Below are positions 10,300 through 21,181 of a stretch of 64,000 nucleotides of DNA, piece after piece. The translations under genes and the position numbers were made by a program. A model generated the notes under the pieces. It saw only the letters and a list, made by a program, of their open reading frames with translations. It searched no databases and was not told where the DNA came from. The stretch is from Prostheceraeus crozeri. Lineage: Eukaryota > Platyhelminthes > Polycladida > Euryleptidae. The number at the start of each line of letters is the position of its first letter. Within the stretch, counting starts at the first letter, position 1. The stretch spans positions 186,001 through 250,000 of the forward strand of contig CAJQUW010001660.1 in assembly GCA_907163375.1 (NCBI GenBank), given 5' to 3'.

Positions 10300-12633
10300 A
10301 CGACAAATAATTGAAAAAAATTTTGAAACAATTAAACATGGTATAAGGCATAAAAAATCTATTCCAGGACTACAAAAAGTTTAGATGGAGAATATTTTGA
10401 TCAATGCGGACAAACTATTGAGTTATTCGACATCTGCTTAAGTTATACAATTTAATCTATTGTTTCTGAAAAATGGATCCATCAAGGAAGCTTGTTTAAA
10501 TAGGTCACTATTTCCATTTCATAAATATTGAACTGAAAACCTGTAGCTAACGCCAATGATACTCAATTAATTTTTTCAGAATTGCCGCGTTTTAGAAAAT
10601 GATATCAATTTGATATTTCGAGTCGTTTAAGAAAAAAGATCAAGCACACAAAAGGCATGGATGCTACACGACGGAATGCACACTGTAATAAAGATAAGTT
10701 ATGCGTTGCAGTCCAACAATAGGTTTCGTTTTGCAAAATCAATTATTTTTCATGCCTTATGATAAATATAAAACAATCAAAGTGCAAACTCATTGCTACT
10801 CTTTTATATCAATTTGTGTTTACTTATTACAAATTATGCTTAGCATTTTTCATATCATCGTAGGCCTAGTTATTATGGTCACATGTTAGTTGTGGGCCCG
10901 CATGTCACCATGAATACCTGAAGAGATCTGTCATATAAACGGTAGACAAGATGACATTATCTGTGTATGTGTTTGCAGATTCTGATTTTAACAAAATGGA
11001 ACTACATGTACGATGTGAATATTATATAAAATTCAAGCATTCCTGACTATCTTCATCGCATGACCGATTGACAAGCGGTCGGCAATAGGCTATACTCCGT
11101 TTTTATTTGCATGCAGATAGCATTTTTCTAAAAACAGTTGCCGGTACTTGAATATCAAAATAAAATTATCAGTAAATACTACAAACATTGATTAAAAAAT
11201 AATTCATAAATTGTTAATGATCACAATTCAACCACTCCTGAATATCTTCATTTGCTATCAAAATTCCTAAGAATAATATCGCTTGCCACATTGTCAGAGC
11301 TGAAATGAATCAAAAGCAGATTTCTTAATAGTCTTTACTACAACACCTAAAATTACTATAAATGATTTCTCTTCTAAACGTTGAGTAGGCCTACCGATAG
11401 AATGTCAATTAAGATTAGTTATGATAATTCTGCTCTGCACATCAGCACAAAATTTGAAGTCTTCTTTTTACAGGTGCTTATTGCTGAGGCTGCGCAAACT
11501 CGTCGTATCTGCGCATCAATGACTCAATACCTGACCTACGCTCGGCTGTTTTCCGTCTTGTCTTATGAGCTAATTAGCCCCGAAATACTGGAATTATTAT
11601 TTAACTATAAAATCTCTCATATATTCGCAACGTCCCAGCGATCATCAGATTCGGACAACCGTCTTGTGGTCCAACCGAAGATGTTTTTTCAGTGACCTCG
11701 TATCATCGCTTCAAACTTCATTTGAGTAGTGATTGTTTCTCCGTTGAACTGTAAATTTTTCGTGACATCACCTCTATTCTTAAAAATGTGATGATGACGT
11801 CGCGACGGTGTTCGACTCGAAATGACAGTGTTTCAGATGACGTGAAATACGCATTCGGACTGTGGGCATGTTCTCTGGTTGGACGGAGTTTCAAATGAAG
11901 GATGATCAAATTCGGTCAGAGAAATTTCCTTTATGTTGATAGCAGTGATTTTCATCAAAATCATTTGTATCTGATCGTTCGATGTGTGCTACTATATGAA
12001 CGTCATCCTATACGGTGGTCAAACTTTGTGCATTTTCTAAATACGTATGAAAAATTGTATTTTTGAAGGATATCCATTCCTTCTGCTGTTAACTTGGGAG
12101 AGCAGGGCTCAGTTTTTGTAGTCTCTATGAATGCTATCGTACAAAGTATAATTTTAGTAAGAATAATCATTTTACCAAATGTAAGTCCAACAAATATTTT
12201 CTTACGCGATTACTATTGTGCGGAAAATCAATCATGCTTGAAATTTGAATTAAGAACAAAAGAACACACTTCAATCTATAGCGTTATATTCGGTATAGCT
12301 CATCAAAGGGAAGAAGCGTGCCGTGCCATAACATATTTGCTTTAATCAGAAGAAAACTCCATCAGCTGAATGAGTGATCAATCGTTTCTTTTATACTGTA
12401 ATTTCAAATATCTTTCAACTAAATTTCTCAATAAACTGTCATGGCACCCTTCCGGTCGACAATGCTGCATCAAGAAAATATATAAAGAATATTTCAGAGT
12501 AACACATTAATCGTTTCAAAACATTTCTAGAAAATACACGACATCTCTGATAGCTTTTAGAATTATAATTTGTTATTCGATCAGAGCCTTTTGAAATAAT
12601 GCCTTATCTTACTAATTACAAATCACATGTACA
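10300..12633. other. AT-rich, no gene recognised
   Basis: Only short frames occur. The longest, on the plus strand at 11381-11695, does not start with ATG. It contains a plausible acceptor (TTCTTTTTACAG|GTGC, near 11473) but has no domain or partner exon that I can support. No TIR pairs or tandem repeats were noticed here. Confidence 0.4.
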
Positions 12634-13997
12634 GGGGTAAATCCAATTTATTCCACAACATTTCTGTCTTTACAACTTTGGGTCTCAGATTTCCGTGAAA
12701 ATTTGCGTATATACTCATTTTTTTACGCTGAACACGAAAATCTTAGTGGCGACCACACCAAATAAAAACTTTTCATAGAAATCTAGCACTTTTAAAATGC
12801 CATTTTCTTCTACATCTCGGTCAGAGGACAAATTGATCTCGGTCAGATAGATGTCGAACAGGAAACTCTTCGGTTTCTGCATTTGGGTTGCTGATGAGAC
12901 TGGAAACTTAAGATGAATGCTTGCATGCGTAAAGTGAAGACCAAAATGTAATGTATTGCATATAATGTCCTTTGACCGTGACCCGCCTTGTCCTCTGACC
13001 GAGATTTTTAAGGTCTCGGTCAGAGGACAAATTGATGTCGAAAACGAAAATCTTCAGCTTCTGCATTTGGGTTCATGAGACTGGAAAGTTAGGGCGAATA
13101 CTTGAATGCGTAAGACGAAGTGATCTAAATGTAATTACATACATTACAATGTCCTTTCACCGAGAACCTTGCATTCTGACTGAGATCTTCAATTTTAACG
13201 TTGTCCTCTGACCGAGATTTTTTAGGGTCTCGGTCAGAGGACATTCTCGTGGTTTTTGGAGATTTTGAGAGAGTTAATTAATATAAATGAAAAATTTCTT
13301 TTGCATAGATGTTAAGAGCATGGATCCCTCCTATGCTGTGAAATTTCATCGATTCCTAACAAAATTTCTGGTTTCAGCATCCATATGAAATTTTTGGGAA
13401 TATTCAAATACTCTGGTCGAAAAAACGGATAAAAATATTTTTAAATCAATATTGCTCACTTGCAACGTCACCAAACTGAATTTTCTTTACGGATTTATAA
13501 ACTAGCACACTAGAGGATTCGTTTGGTGCAAAAAGTTTGATGGAAAAATCAATATTCTTCGAGAAAAGGTACCTCGGTCAGAGGACAGAAAACGTCTCGG
13601 TCAGAGGACATTTTTTTCATTGGACAATGGAAACCCAGTGAGAATTCAATGAATAATATTAATTACAATATTTAAAATTACACTGTCTTAAAGAGCTGAT
13701 CTTCCTCTTTCAGATGATATAAATATTAGTGGGTGTATTTGAATGTAGCTGATCGAAAATCAGTGTTGAAGTGAGAATACTGTAACTTTGGACATGCTTT
13801 TTTGGTCTCTTTTCAGCGAAAAACGGCAACTTGTGAAGAAGGTCTTGGCTTTGTGACTTTTTAAAAACCATGCCATAATAGATGAGATCCTGACGGTTCG
13901 ATCAAAAAAAAAACTATTGAAATCGGTTCAGAAATATGGATTTTACAAATCAAAGACACATTTTCGTCAAATGTTGTGGATTAAATTGGATTTACCC
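12634..13997. mobile_element. Non-autonomous TIR element, about 1.36 kb
   Basis: The left end GGGGTAAATCCAATTTATTC (12634) and the right end, read in reverse, GGGTAAATCCAATTTAATCC (13997) form ~29-bp inverted repeats with about one mismatch, both running into CACAACATTT. No reading frame of note lies inside. I cannot fix a target-site duplication: flanks ACA/ACA are suggestive only. The interior carries the repeated 15-17-nt hairpin motif listed next. Superfamily unassigned. Confidence 0.65.
12816..13610. repeat. Seven copies of CTCGGTCAGAGGACA, two pairs forming perfect hairpins
   Basis: Forward copies are at 12816-12830, 13014-13030, 13228-13243, 13573-13587 and 13596-13610. Reverse copies are at 12988-13004 and 13202-13217. 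A partial forward copy lies at 12838, and decayed reverse copies near 12968 and 13151. The pairs 12988-13004/13014-13030 (17-bp stem, 9-nt loop) and 13202-13217/13228-13243 (16-bp stem, 10-nt loop) are perfect hairpins with similar loops starting TTTTT. The pattern suggests repeated protein-binding sites or hairpins inside the TIR element. Confidence 0.8.
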
Positions 13998-14480
13998 ACA
14001 GGCTCTTCTTTCTAATTTTTTACTCCATAAATTCATTAGAAATGTTTTTTGAATCGGAGATTGAAAACTGTGTTAGAGACTGATTGATTTGTGCTTCATT
14101 AATTCACGTTATGCATGAATTTTCCTTGTCTTCAATACATTCCTATAAACATGATGTTGATTTTATACAGGGTTATTTAATTTGCATTTGTGAATTGCCT
14201 CTGTGACGTGCAATTTTATATCGAAGATAATGTATGGCCTTAGCGCCACATCTATGGAGTGACTGGAATTTACCATGGATGTAATGAATGTATTTCAATT
14301 TGTAGTAAGCTCTGCATGTTCGCAAATTTCACAATGTTGTATTCATGCAACATGTAGAATTCATCACTCCACGACAGAAATGTGCTATGAACTTACAATA
14401 CAGATTGTACAATGATACTAGCATCCCTGGTTAATTTCATATATTCGATGGTGAAATTATAGATGTCACATGATTAAATC
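13998..14480. other. No feature recognised
   Basis: AT-rich sequence without a frame, repeat pair or motif that I can support. Confidence 0.4.
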
Positions 14481-14486
14481 ATCGAT

Positions 14487-14596
14487 ATTTCATTGACAAA
14501 ACATGCATGTCTCATAGATATAACATGCATGTCTCATACATATAACATGGATGTTCCATGGATAAAACATGCATGGGAATCATGCATGTTTTATCC
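14487..14596. repeat. ATGCATG-type short tandem repeat ending in a perfect palindrome
   Basis: Units of 23-25 bp built on AACATGCATGTCTCATA repeat about four times. The last part forms a perfect hairpin: left stem 14560-14575, loop GGAAT, right stem 14581-14596 (GGATAAAACATGCATG and its complement). Confidence 0.75.
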
Positions 14597-14737
14597 AAAA
14601 ACGGGCATCTAGGGATGTGTTAATTCATCACTGATTATGATGCAAATATGAAAATCAGTACTGTCTAGTCATTCGTTTACAACGATTTACAGACCAAAAC
14701 ATGAACATCCGACCGCAAGAGCGAGCTTGCAGTGTAT

Positions 14738-15060
14738 TTTTATCGGCAATTGATCGTCGCCAATAATCGGTTGCATCTCGGCATCCTCTGAGAACCGGCA
14801 ATTTGCCGATCATCGGCATATCATCGGTTAATTATGCCGACAAATCATTATCGGTTAATCATCGGGCCAATAACATTTTTTTGACTGGGTCAGCTGGTAA
14901 GATCTGAAAAGATCTTATTTTGCAAAATATAAGACTTAGTAAGTCTGGTACTTTCTGGTCAGGAAATGTAAGATCTTAGATAAGTTCTGATCAGACTTTG
15001 CAAGAATCTGATCAGACTTAATAAGACTTGGGAAGTCATTTCGTCTAGTGTTGAGCCGGC
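14738..15060. repeat. Short inverted-motif repeat (ATCGGC/GCCGAT) and AAGATCT/AAGACTT-rich stretch
   Basis: 14738-14880 contains many copies of ATCGGC or GCCGAT and two of ATCGGTTAAT(T/C)AT, so the single strand can fold back on itself. 14890-15050 repeats AAGATCT, TAAGACTT and CTGATCAGACTT. This may be the decayed terminus of a MITE or of the transposon that follows; not assigned. Confidence 0.4.
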
Positions 15061-15089
15061 CGACAAGCCAACGCGCTGTGAGTTTGCGA

Positions 15090-15630
15090 GATGGCTTCTC
15101 CACAATCAGAATGTAATCGATGATTTTGTCTGGTCTGACTAGGCGTATTTTTTACTCGATAGGATCATTAATACGCACAATTGCCGCATCTGGTCAGATG
15201 TTAAGCCATCAACATGCATCTCAAAATCACTTCATTCACCCATGTGTCTGGATGGGATTTTCTGCTAAGTTTGGACTTCGACCCTTTTTTTCTTCTCCAA
15301 CACAGCAACAGCTGATGCCTCTCCAGATGCTTAAGGAGCATGTTTATGCAAGATGGTGCCCCACCCGACTTTGCAACAAAGGTACAAAACTTCCTCGTCC
15401 AAACATTTGGTGTTCGCGTGATAAGTCGAGGACGTGACCGAGAGTGGCCTCCACGCTCACCTGATCTGAATCCTATCGACTTTTAGTTGTGGGGATGGAT
15501 GAAAGCGAAGATATACCATCATGGTAAGCCACAAAACCTGGACCAGTTAAGTGAGAAGATCACTGACATCTGCAATGAAGTCACACGCAAAGAATTTGCC
15601 GCGGAGTGTTGTAGCATCCTCGTATTTTGA
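15090..15630 (+). pseudogene. Tc1/mariner-superfamily transposase remnant with DD41D-type spacing
   Basis: Recognisable pieces in order are WSD-AYFLLD with NTHNCRIW around 15125-15200 (first catalytic region FSDEA-F in relatives), QDGAPPDFATKVQNFLVQTF at about 15350, and WPPRSPDLNPIDF around 15443-15483, then LWGWMKAKIYHHGKPQNLDQ to a stop at 15630. Counting from the D of QDG to the D of PID gives 41 residues between, the DD41D spacing known for the rosa-type group. It is dead: a TAG directly follows PIDF (15484-15486), and the first third is shifted between frames. The N-terminal helix-turn-helix is missing. TIRs not identified. Confidence 0.75.
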
Positions 15631-15748
15631 TTTAATCTAATGTATGTTAAGTGCGTATTTCAATATTTATGTAAAACATATTTCACTACTTGTTTAACCG
15701 TTGTACTCATTATTCAATTCCGCTTTGTAAACATTCAGATAAATAGTT

Positions 15749-16310
15749 TCACAAAATCACAAGACAACTTGCACGTGACGAGTTTGGTTTTGCGCTGACT
15801 GATTCACTGGGAAGATAACAAGTTGAAATAGTCTCTAAACTTACAATATCTGTAATGAGTAAAAGAATATCTATGATATCTTCAAACTTCTGGCGCATTG
15901 TCCGATATCTTCGTTGAGGATAAACATCCTCCATTTCTAGGTCAGATGGTTCAGATAGTTCCAAATCGATTTCAGATCTGCCCAAATGAATTTCAGATAT
16001 GGTCCAGATGAATTGGAGATCTCCAGTTGAATTAAATATCTATTCAAAGTTGAGCTTGTGACAAATATCTGAAATTCAGCTAGCGAAATCTGAAATCCAT
16101 CTAATGTCTGAAATTCATTTGGAAAGATCTGAAATAGACATGGTAATTAAGGTGCAGTTGGTACCAAAAGTTAACATACAGGGATGATAGAGAAGTTTTC
16201 GGACTTTGAATGTTACAGTCTTTTCAAACGACCATTATAAGTCTCCAAAACAAAGGAAAAAACGTCAATCACCGAAAAATAAATTTCAAAATTTTCCATT
16301 TGCATCACTA
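15749..16310 (-). mobile_element. Fragment of the same hAT family, opposite orientation
   Basis: The element end CATCACTA lies at 16303-16310. Going leftwards, the sequence matches the left end of the 6,677 element over about 300 bp (phrases GGTACCAAAAGTTAACATACAG reverse-matched, CAGATATCTG-type words, GTCAATCACCGAAAAATAAA). A minus-strand frame at 15749-15985 includes QRRYRTMRQKFEDIIDILLL and may be the start of the transposase. The other terminus was not found, so it is truncated, perhaps by the mariner insertion next to it. Confidence 0.65.
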
Positions 16311-16319
16311 TGACCGACT

Positions 16320-16920
16320 TTCCCTGCCAAAGTCAAAGGGCAACGGCTTACATTTCCAAAGTTCTGATGGTGACTTGCCTATCATGCTGTCTTCATGTTT
16401 AATTAAGATGGCAGGAAATTGGTGAGACTATAAAAATGATATATAAATATGATGGTTATGCTATAAAATCACATACGAAAAACAAATTTTTTTAGCCACA
16501 AAAATTGAAATTGAGTCGGCTTAATATCTAAAAAAATACATGCACATTAAAATTGCTTTCTAGTGCAAATACAGATTCAATTACAACATAGAATCTTCAT
16601 TCTGTCATTCTTCATGTGCAACTGAAACCTGTATCTGATAGAGCAGGAGTATTACGTAATAGAATACATTATATCAATACTGCATCTGATGCCTGTACAG
16701 AAGCAAGAGAAAGCTACAGATACAGTTGTCTGATGTCACGCAAGCGAGCACGTCCTCCACGCTCGAGTATCTCGATGCTTTTCCGAACAACCATTTCTCA
16801 TATAATAATCTGAAGGCGACATGAATTGTCGAACAACTTCTGATACTCTTCATCACTTGACAGATTAAAAAAATAAGATCTAAGTCCGGTAGCGTCTATG
16901 CAACCAGCTACTAGAACACC
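16320..16920. other. 3' flank of zinc-finger gene 1, shared with zinc-finger gene 2
   Basis: Parts of this stretch match the DNA just 3' of the second zinc-finger gene: CTGAAGG(C/T)GACATG(A/C)ATTG at 16811 and 25499, and AAATACATGCACA near 16536 and 25186. So 3' UTR or flank was duplicated with the gene. A minus-strand frame at 16674-16856 is weakly related to the one at 7977-8307. No poly(A) signal was pinned down. Confidence 0.5.
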
Positions 16921-17904
16921 TCACAAATGAATTGTTTTCACTATTTCTTCTCTTCTGTGTACCCACTGATGTCTTGCCAATCCGCTTCTTTGGGTAAAAG
17001 ATTTACCACAGTCATCACATTTGAACGGCCTCTCTCCAGTGTGTAACCGCCGATGGCTTGCTAAATGACTTGAAACTGTAAATGACTTCCCACAATCCTC
17101 ACATTTGAACGGCCTTTCTCCCGTGTGTATCCGCCGATGCTGTTTCAAATTACTAGAGTCTGTAAGCGACTTCCCACAATCATCACATTTGAACGGCCTT
17201 TCTCCTGTGTGTGTTCGCCGATGACTTATCAAACTACTTGACACTGCAAACGACTTCCCACAATCATCACATTTGAACGGCCTTTCTCCTGTATGTGTTC
17301 TCCGATGACTTATCAAACTACTTGACACTGCAAACGACTTCCCACAATCATCACATTTGAACGGCCTTTCTCCTGTATGTGTTCTCCGATGACTTATCAA
17401 ACTACTTGACACTGCAAACGACTTCCCACAATCATTACATTTGAACGGCCTTTCTCCTGTATGTGTTCTCCGATGACTTATCAAACTACTTGACACTGCA
17501 AACGACTTCCCGCAATCATCACAATTAAACGGCCTCTCTCCTGTGTGTATCCGCCGATGAGCTATCAAGTTACTTGACACTGCAAACGTCTTCCCGCATG
17601 ACTCGCAAGGGAACGGCCTTTCCCCAGTGTGCACACGCTGATGGTTTTTCAAAGTACCTGACGCTGCAAACGTCTTCCCACAAGCCTCACAAATGAACGG
17701 CCTTTCTCCAGTATGCATCCGACGATGAGCTATCAAATTACTTGACGCTGCAAACGTCTTCCCGCATGACTCGCAAGGTAACGGCCTTTCCCCTGTGTGC
17801 ACCCGCCGATGACTTGTCAAATCACTCGATTGATTAAACGACTTCCCGCATCTCTCACAAGTCAGCTTTGTGGGTATGCTTGTGATCACTGATACATTGC
17901 TCAT
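16921..17904 (-). CDS. C2H2 zinc-finger protein, 11 fingers (327 aa from first exonic ATG)
   Basis: A probable nuclear DNA-binding transcription factor. Eleven C-x2-C-x12-H-x3-H fingers follow one another with TGERP linkers from residue ~15 to the end, with a short basic tail. No KRAB, BTB or other effector domain is seen in this exon. Fingers 5-8 are almost identical (SFAVSSSLISHRRTH), with V, S, S, S at the -1, 2, 3, 6 contact positions; in DNA they are 84-bp tandem repeats at about 17,216-17,520, so the domain has expanded recently. An acceptor (TTTTTCTCGTTACAG) ends at 17918. The frame is open through it to 18006 without an ATG need, so either ATG 17904 (MSNVSV) is used or an upstream exon joins in phase 2. 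The paralogue at 25,565 has the same acceptor and exon start, pointing to tandem gene duplication. Confidence 0.85.
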   Translation of the reverse strand: MSNVSVITSIPTKLTCERCGKSFNQSSDLTSHRRVHTGERPLPCESCGKTFAASSNLIAHRRMHTGERPFICEACGKTFAASGTLKNHQRVHTGERPFPCESCGKTFAVSSNLIAHRRIHTGERPFNCDDCGKSFAVSSSLISHRRTHTGERPFKCNDCGKSFAVSSSLISHRRTHTGERPFKCDDCGKSFAVSSSLISHRRTHTGERPFKCDDCGKSFAVSSSLISHRRTHTGERPFKCDDCGKSLTDSSNLKQHRRIHTGERPFKCEDCGKSFTVSSHLASHRRLHTGERPFKCDDCGKSFTQRSGLARHQWVHRREEIVKTIHL

Positions 17905-17932
17905 CTTCAAAAGGCACCTGTAACGAGAAAAA
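17905..17932 (-). promoter_or_regulatory. 3' splice site of the zinc-finger exon
   Basis: TTTTTCTCGTTACAG then GTGCCTTTTG on the minus strand. The paralogous gene shows the same arrangement (CGTTTCTCGTTTCAG then GTGCTTATG) at 26,662, which supports both as real splice acceptors. Confidence 0.6.
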
Positions 17933-18006
17933 TACATTTTTGACTTCAAATTAAGTGTGCTTCCAGATATCATAGAACAATAAGAATGGTTTCCATCAAA
18001 TATCAC

Positions 18007-18400
18007 AATTTCGTTTCGAACTGGATTGTAATGAAGGTCGACTTCAGATATTATTTCAGAGTCTCACATGCAAACAACAAAACACAGGATTGATTATCAC
18101 CGATTTATACCGTCAGCTCGCAACTAGGGTGCTGCACACTGGAATTACGTAACAAAACAAGCACAAAGCACTTTCATGCACAGACACGACTAACAATTAA
18201 GCAAGCCAGACGTATGAGCAAGCAAGCCAAGTGTCTGTTATGAAAGACAATTTTTATGCAAATCTAAGTTTGTATCTAACATTTGTTACTGTCCAAAGCT
18301 AGTACCCGTTCAGATTGGACAAATGAACTCGTGCTTATGTATCTAAATGAATTTCGTGGCTCTTATTATACACGCATATGCTTTCTTTGATGGCAAGTTG
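18007..18400. other. No feature recognised (zinc-finger gene upstream intron or flank)
   Basis: No open frame or repeat that I can support. It should hold intron or promoter of the minus-strand zinc-finger gene, but no first exon was found. Confidence 0.35.
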
Positions 18401-18830
18401 TTTAATTATCCCTCTTGGAATCCAGAAGTTTATGTCCGATATGTTGATGAAATATTTCCTGTTCCTCATTTAAGGGAAGAAGCTCTTGCTTTCCACTAGG
18501 TCATCCGTGCCGTTCACCCTCATAGAAAGCTCATTGTTGAATTTAAAAGTTGACAGCAAGTTAGCGCTCCTTGATGTCCTAGCAAATAGTTTGTCAGTGA
18601 ATTAATTTAATTACTTATTTTCTATCTTCCGCAAGCTTTCTTGGAGTGGTTTGCACAGTTTTGTTCCTCACCTTATGAAACTAAATTTAGTGAGGTACAT
18701 ATTTGACAAAGCACGTCGTTTGTGTTCCACATCTACTATTGATTGGGAGAGAGAGAATTGGTCTACAAGACGTAGGGAAGTAAAGGCTATCCAACCAATT
18801 CTATTGACAATTTTAGAGCTCGTCAGTGTG
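18400..18830 (+). mobile_element. Penelope-like element (PLE) reverse-transcriptase fragment
   Basis: Translation shows RYVDEIF (the YVDD catalytic box of PLE reverse transcriptases), then HPHRKLIVEF and LDVL (the FTVE...LDV block), then KLNLVRYIFDKARRLCSTST, matching the K-NLI...RA-ICS segment that follows in PLEs. It is broken and spread over more than one frame, and truncated at both sides. PLEs are retroelements related to telomerase, lacking capsid genes. Confidence 0.65.
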
Positions 18831-19800
18831 TGACCGAAGCTTTGCCAGAGTTTGGTCCTGCATGCAAAAAGTTTTTTTACATGTACCCGTCTGCGGTGAA
18901 AAGTAAAAGCATTTAACTGGTACAAGCTAAAAGCTTGGGAAACACACATAGATTCTGGCTTTTAAGATGTCTTCACCTTTTCCAACATGCACAGCGCGGC
19001 ATCCTCTTCATTGCAATAAATACAACTTTGGATATCTTTGAGTTGCAGTTCATGTCATTCTGTGAAATTCTTGTTCTGCAAGATTTGAACTTGTCGGCAA
19101 GCTTTAAACATGAGAATGAAGGCATTACCACATCATCATGATGATGAAGATTGTTAGGGTTGCATGTTTCAATGCATATGATTATCGATTCATTATTTTC
19201 AATCCTTCTATCTGATGATATCTGAATTTTGATTTTCAATTGCCATCATCTACTAATTTGTTAGGATCAATGACATCAGGATAGCCCAATTCCTTCAGTT
19301 TCTTTTTCATTTCTGACAATTTATCTTCGTTTGCAGTCTCGCTTGAGATGATTCTATTGATCCTATTGGCTAAAGCATTCAAGAAATATATCGTGTTATA
19401 TGCCTTGGGTGGCATGAATCAAAAGTTATCATTAGACTTCAAATAGATACCTGTTTCAATTCCAGGACAACTAGAAAGTTCTATCATTCTCTTCCAATTT
19501 CAATCGTGAATTTAATATTATCATTTCGGCTGTGAAGAATGGAAATCCATCACATCTAAAATTCCTTCTCCAGATTCATCCAAGTATCCTAATCACAAGT
19601 AGCGGAATGTTCTGCGGAAGAACATATCCTCTCTTCCACGACGCCCATATATTTTGACAACTGATATAATAGCAATTGAAATTTCAGAATGAAGAAACAA
19701 AATCGAAGACATTTTCGTCCAAACAATAGAAATGTCTGCAACAATCATGAAAGCTAGAAGAAACAGCATTTCTGGCTACAGGTTCTCTTACGAGTAATAG
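18831..19800. other. No gene recognised
   Basis: May include the decayed remainder of the PLE fragment, but no GIY-YIG signature is visible. Short frames only. Confidence 0.35.
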
Positions 19801-19801
19801 G

Positions 19802-20140
19802 GTAGAAGCAGTGGATGACGTGACGTCGCGATGCGGTTGAAGTATGACAGCTTTGGTCTGTCAGCTACGAATGAAGGGTAGACGATAATGTGTCGTGCTA
19901 CTGCGCTGTTAGGGTCCGCTGATAGTCCACAAGCTTGAATGAGAGTTGGCAGAGAGATGGCTTCAGCGACGTGCGGACTAACACCTGTCGACGTGGGCCG
20001 TACGACGATACTTAAGACCGAGATCATCACCGGAGCCAAACAGCGCATAAACACGACACGTGATCAAGTGCCCTTCATTCGCAGCTGACAGACCAAAACT
20101 GTCATACTTCAACCGCATCGTGGCATCACTCTGCTTCTAC
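19802..20140. mobile_element. Foldback/MITE-like element with ~75-bp inverted arms
   Basis: The arms 19802-19878 and 20071-20140 are inverted copies, sharing ATGCGGTTGAAGTATGACAG and the following TTGGTCTGTCAGCT block. The ~190-bp centre is GC-richer than its surroundings. An 88-codon minus-strand frame (19788-20054) crosses an arm and is probably incidental. No target duplication was identified. Confidence 0.6.
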
Positions 20141-20590
20141 GTGTCCTCTAACTATATACACACGTAAATCCAAAATCTAACAATCCGAACGGATTCCATA
20201 ACATGGGATGCAACACTTAGAACAATGATTATCAATACAATTACAAAAGGAATAATGCTTATGAGCATGGAGCAAATGGCAATGTATTTTAAACGATGAA
20301 CATTACAACCTACGGCATTTTTTATGGAAAAATAACAGAAAAGGATATCAACGTTGGTGAAAAAAGCTTTTATCGAGAGAATGTACACTTTCTCCACATC
20401 CTAAACAGATTCCTTCTGTTATTAACAGTGATACATTCATTTTTTTGGTAGGAAAATGCGATTGGTAAACTTTTTCATAGACCTTACTAACTCAGACTTT
20501 GATAGAAAACAAATAATACTTTGAATTTTCTACCTTCATAAGGTTCGAAACAATTGCCTCGGTTATTTTATAGAAACGATTACAAATAAT
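20141..20590. other. No feature recognised
   Basis: AT-rich. An 81-codon minus-strand frame with hydrophobic stretches (20152-20397) has no support beyond its length. Confidence 0.3.
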
Positions 20591-21181
20591 GCAGATCAAG
20601 CAAGGGTTAGGGTAGACAGAAATATAATCAATTTACCACTGGAGGAAAAAAGGGCCTTAGAATTACTGAGGAAAAACAAAGCTGAGCAAATCATAAATGC
20701 TGATAACTGTGATGCCTTCAACATTCTGAATTAGGAGGAAGACAAAAATCGCCTGTAAAAGGAACATCTTTGCCATGACCAAGCCTGTGGGTTGGTATGT
20801 AGAAAACATCCATTGAAAACAATGAATAAACATAAAACGTATTGTAAAAAATGCAACAGAGTGCTAGCCAATAAGGAAAATGAATCTATTTCGGAAATTC
20901 AAACTCCGCTCTCTTCTTTCATTTATGGTCTGCCGAACATCCACAAGTTATTAGATGTGTCGTGTGACGAAAATATGAAGGAATATGGTTACTTAAAAGC
21001 AAGCCTGCAGAAGAGCCTTAAGTTCGGGTCTATTATTTCGAGTGGCAAGGTCCCAACTAGCCACTTGAGCTTCTTCCCGGATAAACTTTTGAAACTCATA
21101 ATGCCTACACTACGGAGCAACTGTAAAGATACTTTCATTTATATCAAAATTTCCGGATCAGGAAAAGGTTGTATCATTTGA
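20591..21181 (+). mobile_element. PLE reverse-transcriptase N-terminal fragment
   Basis: The segment at 20605-20735 resembles the block before the RT core (LLRKNKAEQIINADNCDAF, compare the usual LRKNKDI-I-KADKG). Then comes a cysteine-bearing stretch and LSSFIYGLPNIHKLL at about 20,915-20,955, the YGLPKIHK box that opens PLE reverse transcriptases. It is broken and truncated. It lies downstream of the 18.4-kb piece, which carries later RT motifs, so the two are separate copies or rearranged. Confidence 0.6.

Noticed and set aside
11381-11695. 104-codon plus-strand frame with an internal acceptor-like site
   Set aside because: It lacks an ATG at its start, a partner exon or a motif.
19788-20054. 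88-codon minus-strand frame as a gene
   Set aside because: It runs through one arm of a foldback element and has no recognisable domain.
18400-21181. One continuous PLE spanning both RT fragments
   Set aside because: The fragment with later RT motifs lies upstream of the one with the first RT box on the same strand, and a foldback element lies between; they are separate or rearranged pieces.
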